A DNA stretch of 64,000 nt from Nocardioides sp. zg-DK7169 (GTDB lineage Bacteria > Actinomycetota > Actinomycetes > Propionibacteriales > Nocardioidaceae), in the NCBI RefSeq assembly GCF_013155365.1, contig NZ_JABJRA010000004.1, positions 248,001 to 312,000 on the forward strand, given 5' to 3'. Shown here piece after piece: positions 27,612 through 37,825 of this stretch; within the stretch, counting starts at the first letter, position 1; every line of letters starts with the position of its first letter. The notes beneath the pieces were generated by a model. The model was not told where the DNA came from, searched no databases, and saw only the letters and a list, made by a program, of their open reading frames with translations. A program made the translations under genes and the position numbers.

Positions 27612-30476
27612 ATGACCCCAGCACGACGCGGCCCCCGCCGCGCGGTCGCCGCGACCGCGGCCCTCGCGGTCGCCGTCACCGGCCTCGCGGCGTACGCCGT
27701 CAGCCCCGCCAGCGCCACCACGGCCAGCTCCGGTCTGGTGATCAGTGAGGCGTACGGCGGCGGCGGCAACAGCGGCGCCACCTACACCCACGACTTCATC
27801 GAGCTGCACAACCCCACCGACGCCCCGATCTCGGTCGACGGGCTCTCCGTGCAGTACCGCAGCAACGCCTCGGTCGCGGCCGCCAGTGGCGTGACCCCGC
27901 TGAGCGGCACCGTCCCGGCGGGCGGGCGTTACCTGGTCCAGCAGGCCGCCGGCACCGGCGGCACCCAGGCGCTGCCCACCCCGGACGCGACCGGCAGCAT
28001 CGCGATGAGCGGCAGCCGGTTCACCGTCTGGCTGGCACAGGGCACCGAGCCGCTGAACCCGCCGGCGGGCGATGTCGTCGGCACCCCCGGCGTCCTCGAC
28101 CTGGTGGGCGTCGACAGCAACACCTTCGAGACCCGGGCGACGTCCGCGATCTCCAACACCACGTCGGCGACCCGCACGGGCACCGACACCGACGACAACT
28201 CCGTCGACCACGCCCCGGCCGCCCCGTCGCCCGAGGGCACCGCCGGCGTCCCGGACCCCGAGCCGGAGCCGGAGCCGGAGCCGGAGACGCTCACCATCTC
28301 CGCCATCCAGGGCGACGGTGCGACCTCCCCGGTCGCGGGCCGTCGGGTGACGACGTCCGGCGTCGTGACCGCCGCCTACCCGTCGGGCCTCTTCGGCTTC
28401 TTCGTCCAGGAGGAGGGCAGCGGGGGAGCGCAGAGCGGCCCGGCCACGGCCTCGCAGGGCGTCTTCGTCTACTACCCGCGCGGCGCGGGCACGGTCGAGG
28501 TGCGGCCCGGCGACCGCGTGGAGGTCACCGGCACCGTCGAGGAGTACGCCGGGGCGACCCAGGTGCGCATCGGCGACGCGAGCTCCGACGTCACGGTCGT
28601 GGGCCAAGGGGCCCCGCTCGCGCCGGTGACCGGCGAGTGGCCGGCGTCCGCCGCCGCCAAGGAGGCGCTGGAGGGCATGCTCGTGCTGCCCACCGGCCCG
28701 TTCACCGTCTCCGACACCTACTCCACCAACCGCTACGGCGAGGTCGGCCTGGCCCGGGGCACGACCCCGCTGGTGCAGCCGACCCAGGTCGCGGACGCGC
28801 AGGACACCGCCGCGGTCGCCGCCGTGGTCGCGGACAACGCGGCGCGGGCGATCGTCCTCGACGACGCCTCCTCGGTGGACTACACGTCGGCGGGCGGGTC
28901 CGCGCTCAGCCCGGCCTACGTCGACGCGGAGGCCCCGGTGCGGGTCGGCGCGGCGACCGCGTTCGTGGCGCCGGTGATCCTCACCGAGGGCGGCTCGCCG
29001 TCCGCCCCGACGTACCGCTTCCAGCCGACGGCGCCGGTCGGGCCCGGCGTGGCCGGCTCGCCGGCGACGTTCGAGAACACCCGCACCGACGCCCCGGACG
29101 AGAAGCTGCTCTCCGCCGACGGCACGCCGGACGTGAAGGTCGCGGCGTTCAACGTGCTGAACTACTTCACCACGCTCGGGGACGCCGACGACGACAACGT
29201 CGGCGACGGCACGCCCCCGTGCGAGGCCTACCTGGACCGCGACGGCGACGGCAACAACGTGCGCGGCGGCTGCGCCCAGCGCGGCGCCTGGGACCCCGCC
29301 GACCTGGCCCGCCAGCAGGAGAAGATCGTCGCCGCGATCAACGCCCTCGACGCCGACGTGGTCGGCCTGATGGAGATCGAGAACTCCGCCGTCCTGGGCG
29401 AGGAGCCCGACGAGGCCACCGAGAGCCTGGTGGCCGCTCTCAACGAGGCGCTGGGCGAGGACGTCTGGGCGGCGAACCCGTCCTCGAGCGACCTGCCGGC
29501 GCTCGAGGAGCAGGACGTGATCACCAACGCCGTCATCTACCGCACCGACGCCGTGCGCCGGGTCGGCCCGTCGCGGGCGCTCGGGGCGCTCAGCGGTGAC
29601 GGGGAGGCGTTCGGCAACGCCCGCGAGCCGCTCGCGCAGGCGTTCCGTCTGCGTGCTGGCGGCAAGCCGGTGCTCGTCGTGGTGAACCACTTCAAGTCCA
29701 AGGGCTCCGGCGTCGACGACGGCACCGGCCAGGGCTCGGCGAACCCCGACCGGGTCGCGCAGGCCGAGGCGCTCGCCGCCTGGTTGCCGGGCGTCCAGGA
29801 GGCGACCGGGGTCGAGGCGACGCTGCTGCTCGGCGACTTCAACTCCTACGCCATGGAGGACCCGCTGCAGGTGCTGTACGACGCCGGCTGGACCAACGTC
29901 GAGACGGCGTCGGGCAACGAGGAGTACTCCTACTCCTTCTCCGGTCTCGTGGGCTCGCTGGACCACGTGCTCGCCAACGACGCGGCGCTCGCCAGCACCA
30001 CCGGCGTCGACGTGTGGAACATCAACGCGCCGGAGTCGATCGCCTTCGAGTACAGCCGGTTCAACACCCACCCGACCGACTTCCACGAGGCGTCGCCGTA
30101 CCGCTCCTCCGACCACGACCCGGTCGTGGTCGGCCTGGACCTGGTCGCCGACCGGGTCGTGAAGGTGACGCCGCGGGTCAACGTGAAGCACACGCCCCGC
30201 AAGGCCGTCGCCGGTCGCTCCGTGGTGCGCCTGCAGGTCCGGGTCCGCGCGGGGCAGGTCTCGCCGAAGGGCACCGTGACCGTGCGCCTGCGCGGCCGCA
30301 CGCTCGAGGCGAAGGTCAACCGGGGCGGTGTCGCGAAGGTCAGGCTGGGCCGGCTCGCGCCGGGCACCGTGCGCGTCGTGGTCCGCTACTCCGGCAACGA
30401 CCGGGTCCGCGCGGCCCGCGCCGTCCACCAGGTCCGGGTCGTGCGTGCCCCGCGGTCCCAGGGCGGCCGCGGCTGA
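27612..30476 (+). CDS. Secreted ExeM/NucH-family nuclease with lamin-tail and Ig-like domains
   Basis: 954 residues. A signal peptide (about 1-36, ending PASATT) precedes a lamin-tail domain ([22 protein letters not shown]), a Glu-Pro linker and an OB-fold region. An endonuclease/exonuclease/phosphatase domain follows with [36 protein letters not shown] and SDHDPVV. It ends in a basic Ig-like tail. This is the architecture of extracellular DNases of the ExeM/NucH group. The ATG at 27612 is chosen because GGAAGG lies 7 nt upstream; an in-frame ATG at 27597 lacks this. With the 5'-nucleotidase upstream it forms a likely DNA-to-nucleoside pathway outside the cell. Confidence 0.9.
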   Translation: MTPARRGPRRAVAATAALAVAVTGLAAYAVSPASATTASSGLVISEAYGGGGNSGATYTHDFIELHNPTDAPISVDGLSVQYRSNASVAAASGVTPLSGTVPAGGRYLVQQAAGTGGTQALPTPDATGSIAMSGSRFTVWLAQGTEPLNPPAGDVVGTPGVLDLVGVDSNTFETRATSAISNTTSATRTGTDTDDNSVDHAPAAPSPEGTAGVPDPEPEPEPEPETLTISAIQGDGATSPVAGRRVTTSGVVTAAYPSGLFGFFVQEEGSGGAQSGPATASQGVFVYYPRGAGTVEVRPGDRVEVTGTVEEYAGATQVRIGDASSDVTVVGQGAPLAPVTGEWPASAAAKEALEGMLVLPTGPFTVSDTYSTNRYGEVGLARGTTPLVQPTQVADAQDTAAVAAVVADNAARAIVLDDASSVDYTSAGGSALSPAYVDAEAPVRVGAATAFVAPVILTEGGSPSAPTYRFQPTAPVGPGVAGSPATFENTRTDAPDEKLLSADGTPDVKVAAFNVLNYFTTLGDADDDNVGDGTPPCEAYLDRDGDGNNVRGGCAQRGAWDPADLARQQEKIVAAINALDADVVGLMEIENSAVLGEEPDEATESLVAALNEALGEDVWAANPSSSDLPALEEQDVITNAVIYRTDAVRRVGPSRALGALSGDGEAFGNAREPLAQAFRLRAGGKPVLVVVNHFKSKGSGVDDGTGQGSANPDRVAQAEALAAWLPGVQEATGVEATLLLGDFNSYAMEDPLQVLYDAGWTNVETASGNEEYSYSFSGLVGSLDHVLANDAALASTTGVDVWNINAPESIAFEYSRFNTHPTDFHEASPYRSSDHDPVVVGLDLVADRVVKVTPRVNVKHTPRKAVAGRSVVRLQVRVRAGQVSPKGTVTVRLRGRTLEAKVNRGGVAKVRLGRLAPGTVRVVVRYSGNDRVRAARAVHQVRVVRAPRSQGGRG

Positions 30477-30498
30477 GGGTCGTCCTCGGTGCGTGAGG

Positions 30499-30533
30499 GG
30501 GCCGGCTCGCAGGGATGCCCTGCGAGCCGGCCC
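30499..30533. terminator. Strong terminator hairpin after the nuclease
   Basis: A 16-bp perfect stem, GGGCCGGCTCGCAGGG (30499-30514) with 30518-30533, and loop ATG, 23 nt after the stop. Confidence 0.88.
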
Positions 30534-30565
30534 TCGGCGTTGTGGGCGCCCCCTACGATGCGGGC

Positions 30566-31066
30566 ATGGCACGCGACGAGCTGACTCTCTCCCAGAAGGT
30601 GCACCTGCTGCTGCGGGCCGGCGGGCACACCGTGGCCACCGCCGAGTCGCTGACCGGGGGCCAGCTCGCCGTCCGCTTCACCGAGACGCCGGGGGCCTCC
30701 GAGACCTACCTGGGCGGGGTGGTCACCTACGCGACCGCGCTCAAGCAGACGCTGCTCGACGTCGACGACCGGATCGTGGAGGAGCACGGCGTCGTCTCGG
30801 CCGAGTGCGCCCGCGCGATGGCGTCCGGGGTCAAGGCGCTCACCGGGGCGTCGTACGGCGTGGCGACCACGGGCGTCGCCGGGCCGGCCGAGCAGGAGGG
30901 CAAGGAGCCGGGCACGGTCTTCGTCGGCATCGCCGGGCCCGGCCTGGTGGAGGCCGTCGCGCTGGACCTGCCGGGCGAGCGCGGAGAGGTGACCGAGCGC
31001 ACCTGCGACGAGGCACTGTCGGCGCTTGCCGACATCCTCGGCAGGGAAGAAGAGAGGCTCGGGTAG
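30566..31066 (+). CDS. pncC: Nicotinamide-nucleotide amidohydrolase (CinA C-terminal type)
   Basis: 166 residues, corresponding to the CinA C-terminal domain alone. It deamidates NMN to nicotinate mononucleotide in pyridine-nucleotide salvage. Seen: [14 protein letters not shown] with the catalytic serine, [10 protein letters not shown], and the [24 protein letters not shown] block. TACGAT ends 6 nt before the ATG, so it is probably leaderless. clgR follows after 35 nt. Confidence 0.92.
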   Translation: MARDELTLSQKVHLLLRAGGHTVATAESLTGGQLAVRFTETPGASETYLGGVVTYATALKQTLLDVDDRIVEEHGVVSAECARAMASGVKALTGASYGVATTGVAGPAEQEGKEPGTVFVGIAGPGLVEAVALDLPGERGEVTERTCDEALSALADILGREEERLG

Positions 31067-31101
31067 CGTTGGGCCACACAGCAACGGAAAGGGGATCCCA
31101 C

Positions 31102-31416
31102 ATGGTGCTGTTTCGACGGCTCCTCGGCGACGTGCTCCGCGACCAGCGGATGCAGCGTGGGATGACCCTGCGCGAGGTCTCCGCCGAGGCCCGGGTCAGT
31201 CTCGGCTACATCTCCGAGATCGAGCGCGGCCAGAAGGAGGCCTCCTCCGAGCTGCTCGCCTCGCTGTGCACCGCGCTCGAGGTCCCGCTGTCCGCGGTCC
31301 TGCGCGAGGTCTCCGATGCCGTGGCCCTCGAGGAGGCCGCCATGGCCGCGCCTCGCATCCCGGTCGCACCCACCCGCGTCGCCGCGCACGGCGACGTCGT
31401 CGCCTCCGCGGCCTGA
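31102..31416 (+). CDS. clgR: Transcriptional regulator ClgR-like (XRE-type HTH)
   Basis: 104 residues with one helix-turn-helix ([30 protein letters not shown], read in two pieces around the recognition helix [10 protein letters not shown]) and a short Ala-rich tail. In actinobacteria ClgR activates clp protease and other stress genes and is itself turned over by Clp; the C-terminal Ala-Ala of this protein (VVASAA) fits that. Start at ATG 31102 with GGAAAGGGGAT upstream. The pncC-clgR order supports the name. Confidence 0.88.
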   Translation: MVLFRRLLGDVLRDQRMQRGMTLREVSAEARVSLGYISEIERGQKEASSELLASLCTALEVPLSAVLREVSDAVALEEAAMAAPRIPVAPTRVAAHGDVVASAA

Positions 31417-31430
31417 CACCCGCTCGCCGC

Positions 31431-32240
31431 TCAGCCGGCGTCCGGCTCCGGCTGGCAGCGCGGGCACCAGTACGTCGCGCGCTCGCGCCCGGCGGGGCCG
31501 GTCATCGCCACCACGATCGGCGTGCCGCAGCGCCGGCACAATGACCGGTCGCGGCGGAAGACCCACATCCGCTCCCGCTCGGCCAGGTTGCCGGTCGTCG
31601 ACTGGGTCGCGCGCTCCTTGTTGAGCTCCAGCATCTGCTTCGCGCGCCGTACCAGCCGCGGCAGCGCGGTGACCTCGCCGACGGGCGTGCGCGGGTGCAT
31701 GCCGGAGACGAAGCACAGCTCGGCGGCGTACATGTTGCCGATGCCCGCGAGGTTGCGCTGGTCCAGCAGCGCGGAGACGAGCGGCTGCCCGGGGTCCGCG
31801 AGCAGCCGGCGCAACGCCTCGTCCTCGTCCCAGTCCGGGCCCAGCAGGTCCGGGCCGAGGTGGCCGACCAGCTCCTCCTCGCGGTCGGTCTCCACCAGGT
31901 CGACCACGCCGAGGGAGAAGCCGACGGCGACCGTGCGGTCGGTGCGCAGCACGACGCGCGCCTGGTGGGCGGAGCGGCGCCAGGGCTGGCCGGGGGAGTA
32001 GACCCGCCAGGCGCCCTCCATCTTCAGGTGGGTGTGCAGCGTCCAGCGCTCCCCGGGGCCGGGCCCGCTGACCCGGGTGAGCAGGTGCTTGCCCCGCGAG
32101 ACGGTCTCCACGACCTCCCCGCCGGCGAGGTCCGCGGTGGCGTGGCGGGGAACCCGCAGGTCGCTCGCGGTCAGCAGCTGGCCGCTGAGCGAGCGGTCCA
32201 GCAGCCGGGCGGCGCGGTAGACGGTGTCGCCCTCGGGCAC
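31431..32240 (-). CDS. nei: Fpg/Nei-family DNA glycosylase-lyase (endonuclease VIII-like)
   Basis: 269 residues. It excises oxidised bases and cuts the abasic site. The N-terminus, after removal of Met, is PEGDT with catalytic Pro and Glu. The H2TH region (LAGIGNMYAAELCF) and the C-terminal zinc finger (CRRC ... CPRC) are complete. GTG start at 32240, one nucleotide after the lhr stop, so the two genes are translationally coupled; the lhr-nei pair is common in actinobacteria and indicates a joint repair role. Confidence 0.92.
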   Translation of the reverse strand: MPEGDTVYRAARLLDRSLSGQLLTASDLRVPRHATADLAGGEVVETVSRGKHLLTRVSGPGPGERWTLHTHLKMEGAWRVYSPGQPWRRSAHQARVVLRTDRTVAVGFSLGVVDLVETDREEELVGHLGPDLLGPDWDEDEALRRLLADPGQPLVSALLDQRNLAGIGNMYAAELCFVSGMHPRTPVGEVTALPRLVRRAKQMLELNKERATQSTTGNLAERERMWVFRRDRSLCRRCGTPIVVAMTGPAGRERATYWCPRCQPEPDAG

Positions 32241-32241
32241 G

Positions 32242-35200
32242 TCAGCGACCCCCGGCCCGCGAGTCGAGGCGCAGCCCGCGCGGCGTGGCCACGAAGCCCG
32301 CGGCTTGGAGGGCCTCGCGCAGCGGGGTCGGCCCGGATCCCAGCAGCTGGGTGCCGTCGGCCCTCTCCACGGTGAGGCGCCCGAGCGCGCCGCGCTGGGC
32401 GGCGCCCGCGAGTGCCTGGGCGGCCGGGCCGAGGTCGTCGGGGTCCTCGCTCCAGGTGAGCAGGGTGCGCCCGCCGCGCTCGACGTAGAGGACCAGGCGG
32501 CCCTCGACGGTGACGATCAGCGCGCCCGCCTTGCGCCCGGGCCGGTGGCCGCGCTCGGTGGCGGACTCGGGCGCCTCGGGCCAGGCGAGCGCGGCGCCGT
32601 AGGGGTTGGCGGGGTCGGTCGCGGCGAGCGCGAGGGCGGTGCGGGACGGTGCGGATCCGTCCTCGGAGGAGGAGAACGTGCGCAGCCGGTCGACCGCGCC
32701 TGCGGTGCCGAACTGGGCGGCGCCGAGCCCCTCGACGAAGTAGCCGCGGCGACAGCGCCCGGAGTCCTCGAACGCGGAGAGCACCTTGTAGACCGCCGCG
32801 AAGCCGCCCGGCAACCGCTCGGCGACCACCGCCCCGCGGATCACCACGCCGTGACGCTCCAGCAGCCCCTCGGCCGCGGCGTGGGCGCGCCGGGTCGGGT
32901 CGGGGTCGAGCTCGGGCAGCAACGCCCAGCGTCCGGCCGCCTGGGGCGGTCCGGTGCGCGCCGGCATCCGGGAGCGGCCTCCGGTCGTGCTCGCCATCCG
33001 CAGCCGCGGCGGGGGCCGGCGGGTGCGGTGTGCGGGGGTGCCGCCGCGCACCAGCGCGCGCAGCGGGGTCAGGGTGTCGTTGCTGATCCGCCCGGCCCAC
33101 ACGAGGTCCCACAGGGCGGCGCTCAGCGCCGCGTCGTCGGTGGAGCCGACCGCGTCGGCGAGCTGGCGGAAGAACCACGCGCCGCCCGGCGCGAGGGCGT
33201 CGAGCACTGCCTGGTGCAGCTCGGCGTGCTCGAACGGCGTCGGCTCGGGCAGCGTCAGGTGGGCCCGGTCGGCGAGGTGGAGGGAGACCCAGCCGTCGGA
33301 GCCGGGCAGGGCGCCGTGCCCGGCCCACACCACCTCGCCGGTCGCGGTCAGCTCGTCGAGGTGGGCGGGCTCGTAGTCGCGGACCCGGGAGGCGAGCACC
33401 AGCGGCTCCAACGCGCTCGCCGGGACCGCGCAGCCCGCGAGCTGGTCGAGCACGGCGAGCACGCCGTCGACCCCGCGCAGCCCGCCGCGCCCGGTGCCGG
33501 CGGCGGTGACGTGCTGCCAGACGGGGAGGAACCGCGCGAGCGCGGCCGGCTCGACCGGCTCGACCTCCTGGCGCAGCCGGGCCAGCGAGCGGCGACGCAG
33601 CCGGCGCAGCACCTCGGCGTCGCACCACTCCTGGCCCGCCCCGGAGGGGCGGAACTCGCCGTCGAGCACGCGCCCCTGCGCCGCGAGCCGCTCGAGGGTG
33701 TGGCGTACGACGGCCGCGCCCAGGCCCAGGCGGGCCGCGACCTGCTCGGTGGTGAACGGCCCGTGGGTGCGGGCGTGGCGCGAGACCAGGTCGGCGAGCG
33801 GGTCCTCGACCGGGTCCGTGAACGCGGTGGGGGTCCCCGGCGGCACCGGGACCCCGAGGCCGTCGCGCAGCCGGGCGACGTCCTCGATGACGCTCCAGCG
33901 CTCCTCGCCGCCGACGCGGACCTCCACGACGCGGCGCGCCCCGGCGAGGGCGGCAAGCCAGTCCTCGACGTCGGCACCGTCGACGCAGCGGGCGCCGGCC
34001 TCGGCGAGCGAGAGCGGGCCGAGCCCGCGCAGCAGGTCGACGAGCCCCTCGGCGTCGCGGGCGCGCCGGTCGGGGGCGAGGCGCTGGAGCTCGGCCTCCA
34101 CCTCGGCGAGGACGTCGGGGTCGAGCAGCTCGCGCAGCTCGGCACGCCCGAGCAGCTCGGCGAGCAGGCCCTGGTCGAGCGAGAGCGCGGCGGCGCGGCG
34201 CTCGGCGATGGGGGAGTCGCCCTCGTACATGAACTGCGCGACGTAGCCGAACAGCAGGGTGCGGGCGAAGGGGGACGGGGCGTGGGTGGCGACGTCGACG
34301 ACCTGGGTCTCGCGGCGCTCGACGCTGCGCATCAGCGCCACCAGCGAGGGCAGGTCGTAGACGTCCTGGAGGCACTCGCGCACGGCCTCCAGGACGATCG
34401 GAAACGAGGGGTACTTGACCGCGACCTCCAGCAGCGCGGCCGCGCGCTGGCGCTGCTGCCACAGCGGCGAGCGGCGCCCGGGGTCACGGCGGGGCAGCAG
34501 CAGCGCGCGGGCCGCGCACTCACGGAAGCGCGCGGCGAACAGCGCCGAGCCGCCGACCTCGGTGGTCACGAGGTCCTCGATCTCGCCGGGCTCGAAGACG
34601 ATGACGTCGCCGCTCGGCGGCTCCGCGTCGGTGTCGGGGATCCGGATCACGATGCCGTCGTCGGAGGCGACCGCCTGCCCGTCGGTGCCGTAGCGCTCGC
34701 GCAGGCGCGCGTTGATCGCCAACGCCCACGGGGCGTGGACCGGGGTGCCGTAGGGGGAGTGGATGACCAGGCGCCAGTCGCCGAGCTCGTCGCGGAAGCG
34801 CTCCACGAGCAGGGTGCGGTCGCTGGGCAGGACGTTGGTGGCCTCGAGCTGCTCGTGCAGGTAGGTCACGAGGTTGTCGGCGGCCCACTCGTCCATGCCC
34901 TGCGCGCGGGCGCGGGCCCGGGCGGTCTCGGGGAGCTCGGAGCCCAGCTCGCGGGTGAACGCGCCGATGGCGGCGCCGAGCTCGGCCGGACGGCCGAGCG
35001 AGTCGCCCTTCCAGAACGGCAGCCGCCCGGGCACGCCCGGGGCGGGGGTCACCAGCACCCGGTCGTGGGTGATGTCCTCAATGCGCCAGCTGGTCGCGCC
35101 GAGGGCGAAGACGTCGCCGACGCGCGACTCATAGACCATCTCCTCGTCGAGCTCGCCGACCCGGCGGCCCGGGCCCTCCCCGCCGACCAGGAAGACGCCG

Positions 35201-36876
35201 AACAGGCCGCGGTCCGGGATCGTGCCGCCGCTGGTGACGGCGAGACGCTGGGCGCCCGGGCGCCCGGTCAGCATGCCGGTCACGCGGTCCCACACGATGC
35301 GGGGGCGCAGCTCGGCGAACTCGTCGGAGGGGTAGCGCCCGGCCAGCAGGTCGAGCACCGCGTCGTACGCCGAGCGCGGCAGGCGGGTGAACGGCGCGCT
35401 GCGGCGCACCAGGTCGTAGAGGTCGTCGGCCGACCAGGCCTCCAGGGCGGTCGTGGCGACCACCTGCTGGGCCAGCACGTCGAGCGGGTTGGCCGGCACC
35501 CGCAGCGACTCGATGGCGCCGGTGCGCATGCGCTCCACGGCGACGGCGGTCTGCGCGAGGTCGCCGCGATGCTTGGGGAACAGCACCCCGCGCGAGACCT
35601 CGCCGACCTGGTGGCCGGCGCGCCCGACCCGCTGCAACGCGCTCGCGACCGACGGCGGGGACTCGATCTGCACGACGAGGTCGACGGCGCCCATGTCGAT
35701 GCCGAGCTCGAGGCTGCTGGTGGCCACCACGGCAGGGAGCCGGCCGCGCTTGAGGTCGTCCTCGATCAGCGCGCGCTGCTCCTTCGACACCGAGCCGTGG
35801 TGGGCCTTGGCGATCACGACCGTCGGCTGGTCGGGGTCCGGTGCGAGGGCCGTGGCGGTGGAGCCGGACTGCGCCATGAGCTGGGCAGGCACCCGGGCGG
35901 GCGAGAGCCCGGTCGCACGCGCGGTCGCGATCTCGTTGAGGCGCGCCGTGAGCCGCTCGGCAAGGCGGCGGGAGTTGGCGAAGACGATGGTCGAGCGGTG
36001 CTGGGCGATCAGGTCCGCGACCCGCTCCTCGACGTGCGGCCAGATCGACTGGGCGCGCTGGGGGTCGCCGTCGCCGTCGGGGTCCACCTCCTCGGGGGCG
36101 GTCATGTCCTCGACCGGCACGACCACCCGCAGGTCCCACTCCTTGACCGCGGGCGGCGCGACGATCTCCACCGGCGCGGTGCCGCCGAGGAACCGGGCGA
36201 CCTCCTCCAGCGGTCGCACGGTCGCGGACAGGCCGACGCGCTGCGCGGGGCGGGCGAGCAGGGCGTCGAGACGCTCCAGGGTGATCGCGAGGTGGGCGCC
36301 GCGCTTGGTGCCGGCGACCGCGTGCACCTCGTCGAGGATCACCGTCTCGACACCGCGCAGCGACTCGCGCGCCTGGGAGGTCAGCATCAGGAACAGCGAC
36401 TCGGGGGTGGTGATCATGATGTCCGGCGGGGCGCTCACGAGCTTGCGCCGCTCCGCCGCCGGGGTGTCGCCGGAGCGGACCCCGACCCGTACCGGTGTGA
36501 CTGCCTCGCCCAGCCGCTCGGCGGTGTGGTGGATGCCGGCCAGCGGGGCGCGCAGGTTGCGCTCGACGTCGACCGCGAGCGCCTTGAGCGGGGAGATGTA
36601 GAGGACCCGGCAGCGGTGCTGCTTCTCCTCCGGCGGGGCGGTGTGCAGCAGCCGGTCGAGGGACCACAGGAACGCGCTCAGGGTCTTGCCGCTGCCGGTC
36701 GGGGCGACGACGAGGGCGTGGCGCCCGGCGGCGATCGCCTCCCAGGCGGCGACCTGCACCGGGGTGGGCCTGGCGAACGCGGCCTCGAACCAGGTGCGCG
36801 TGGCCGGGCGGAACCGCTCGAGGGCCGCCCGCGCGCCTGCCTCTGCCCCGCCGCCGGAGGTCGGTGTCGCTGCCAT
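32242..36876 (-). CDS. lhr: Large ATP-dependent helicase Lhr
   Basis: 1544 residues. It is an SF2 helicase of the Lhr (large helicase-related) family, which translocates 3'-5' on single-stranded DNA and is linked to mitomycin-type damage in mycobacteria. Seen: Walker A APTGSGKT (58-65), SPLKALAVD, ITTPESLF, DEVHAV, SATVRP, and the second RecA fold with GIDMGAVDLVVQIESP and QRVGRAGHQ. A long Lhr-specific C-terminal half with winged-helix regions follows. The ATG at 36876 is chosen for family length, with GGAGAGGA upstream. It lies downstream of an EamA transporter gene and is coupled to nei. Confidence 0.94.
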   Translation of the reverse strand: MAATPTSGGGAEAGARAALERFRPATRTWFEAAFARPTPVQVAAWEAIAAGRHALVVAPTGSGKTLSAFLWSLDRLLHTAPPEEKQHRCRVLYISPLKALAVDVERNLRAPLAGIHHTAERLGEAVTPVRVGVRSGDTPAAERRKLVSAPPDIMITTPESLFLMLTSQARESLRGVETVILDEVHAVAGTKRGAHLAITLERLDALLARPAQRVGLSATVRPLEEVARFLGGTAPVEIVAPPAVKEWDLRVVVPVEDMTAPEEVDPDGDGDPQRAQSIWPHVEERVADLIAQHRSTIVFANSRRLAERLTARLNEIATARATGLSPARVPAQLMAQSGSTATALAPDPDQPTVVIAKAHHGSVSKEQRALIEDDLKRGRLPAVVATSSLELGIDMGAVDLVVQIESPPSVASALQRVGRAGHQVGEVSRGVLFPKHRGDLAQTAVAVERMRTGAIESLRVPANPLDVLAQQVVATTALEAWSADDLYDLVRRSAPFTRLPRSAYDAVLDLLAGRYPSDEFAELRPRIVWDRVTGMLTGRPGAQRLAVTSGGTIPDRGLFGVFLVGGEGPGRRVGELDEEMVYESRVGDVFALGATSWRIEDITHDRVLVTPAPGVPGRLPFWKGDSLGRPAELGAAIGAFTRELGSELPETARARARAQGMDEWAADNLVTYLHEQLEATNVLPSDRTLLVERFRDELGDWRLVIHSPYGTPVHAPWALAINARLRERYGTDGQAVASDDGIVIRIPDTDAEPPSGDVIVFEPGEIEDLVTTEVGGSALFAARFRECAARALLLPRRDPGRRSPLWQQRQRAAALLEVAVKYPSFPIVLEAVRECLQDVYDLPSLVALMRSVERRETQVVDVATHAPSPFARTLLFGYVAQFMYEGDSPIAERRAAALSLDQGLLAELLGRAELRELLDPDVLAEVEAELQRLAPDRRARDAEGLVDLLRGLGPLSLAEAGARCVDGADVEDWLAALAGARRVVEVRVGGEERWSVIEDVARLRDGLGVPVPPGTPTAFTDPVEDPLADLVSRHARTHGPFTTEQVAARLGLGAAVVRHTLERLAAQGRVLDGEFRPSGAGQEWCDAEVLRRLRRRSLARLRQEVEPVEPAALARFLPVWQHVTAAGTGRGGLRGVDGVLAVLDQLAGCAVPASALEPLVLASRVRDYEPAHLDELTATGEVVWAGHGALPGSDGWVSLHLADRAHLTLPEPTPFEHAELHQAVLDALAPGGAWFFRQLADAVGSTDDAALSAALWDLVWAGRISNDTLTPLRALVRGGTPAHRTRRPPPRLRMASTTGGRSRMPARTGPPQAAGRWALLPELDPDPTRRAHAAAEGLLERHGVVIRGAVVAERLPGGFAAVYKVLSAFEDSGRCRRGYFVEGLGAAQFGTAGAVDRLRTFSSSEDGSAPSRTALALAATDPANPYGAALAWPEAPESATERGHRPGRKAGALIVTVEGRLVLYVERGGRTLLTWSEDPDDLGPAAQALAGAAQRGALGRLTVERADGTQLLGSGPTPLREALQAAGFVATPRGLRLDSRAGGR

Positions 36877-36917
36877 GTCGCCATCCTCTCCCACGGCACC
36901 GACACCGGGGTCCCGGC

Positions 36918-37754
36918 TCACAGCACGACCAGCGCCACCCCGGCCGCCACGGCGCCCGCGCCGGCCAGCCGGGTGGCGGTGAGCCGCTCGCGACCGGTGA
37001 GCGCGAGCAGCAGGACGACCATCACGACACTGGTCTCGCGCACCGCGGCCACCGGCGCCGCCGGGGACTCGGTCAGGGCGAGCAGGACCAGGCCGTAGGC
37101 GCCGAGGATGCCGAACCCCGCGACCAGGGTGCGCCACGCGTCCGGCCCCCGCAGCGTCGCGTCCAGCAGCGTCCCCACCCCGGTGCGGCTCGCGATCGCG
37201 CCCGCCTGGACGAGCGCGGTCGCCCCCAGCACGACCACCAGCAGGGCCACCGGCGAGGCGTGCTCGAGCGCCAGGCTGTCCAGCAGCGTGTACGCCGCGA
37301 TGCAGGCGCCGATCCCCACCGCGAGCAGCACGTGGCGCAGCCGCACGTCGCGCCCGGGTCCCCGGACCAGCAGGACCCCGGCCACCACCAGCGCGACCCC
37401 CACCGCGGCGTACCACGCGACGGCCTGGCCCAGGGTGAGCCAGCCGACGAGCAGCACCAGCACCGGCGCGCTCCCGCGGGCGACCGGGTAGACCACCCCC
37501 AGCGGCGCCACGCGGTACGCCGCGGACAGCGCGACGAAGTAGGCCAGCTCGCACGCGGCGGAGGCGGCGGCCAGCGGCCAGACCTCGGGCTCCCAGCGCC
37601 ACCCGGGCACGGCGAGCGGCACGGCCACGACGCAGGCCACGAGCATCCCCACCGCGGATCGGGCCGCCGGGTTGGCCGACCCGGCCAGGACCTGGTTCCA
37701 GACGGCGTGCACCAGCGCGGCGGCGAGGGCCAGCAGGAGCGCGGTCGGGGTCAC
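36918..37754 (-). CDS. EamA-family (DMT) transporter
   Basis: 278 residues with about ten hydrophobic helices and two EamA-like repeats, no signal peptide. It is typical of drug/metabolite exporters of the inner membrane. Substrate unknown. The GTG start at 37754 has CACACT 7 nt upstream on the minus strand, a leaderless-type arrangement. It ends 41 nt before lhr and is probably co-transcribed with it, with no evident functional link. Confidence 0.82.
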   Translation of the reverse strand: MTPTALLLALAAALVHAVWNQVLAGSANPAARSAVGMLVACVVAVPLAVPGWRWEPEVWPLAAASAACELAYFVALSAAYRVAPLGVVYPVARGSAPVLVLLVGWLTLGQAVAWYAAVGVALVVAGVLLVRGPGRDVRLRHVLLAVGIGACIAAYTLLDSLALEHASPVALLVVVLGATALVQAGAIASRTGVGTLLDATLRGPDAWRTLVAGFGILGAYGLVLLALTESPAAPVAAVRETSVVMVVLLLALTGRERLTATRLAGAGAVAAGVALVVL

Positions 37755-37825
37755 CGGTCGCAGTGTGGCGTGTCCGGGGGCGATGAGGACGCCGAACGGG
37801 GCAGGTCACACCTACAGTGCTCAGC

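Noticed and set aside
32224..37098. A 1.6-kb-codon open frame antisense to lhr, and similar long frames antisense to sucB, pepA, ftsK and rnj
   Set aside because: They are shadows of high-GC coding genes: Arg/Pro/Ala/Gly-rich or Val/Leu/Gly/Asp-rich, without domains, and they overlap well-supported proteins completely.
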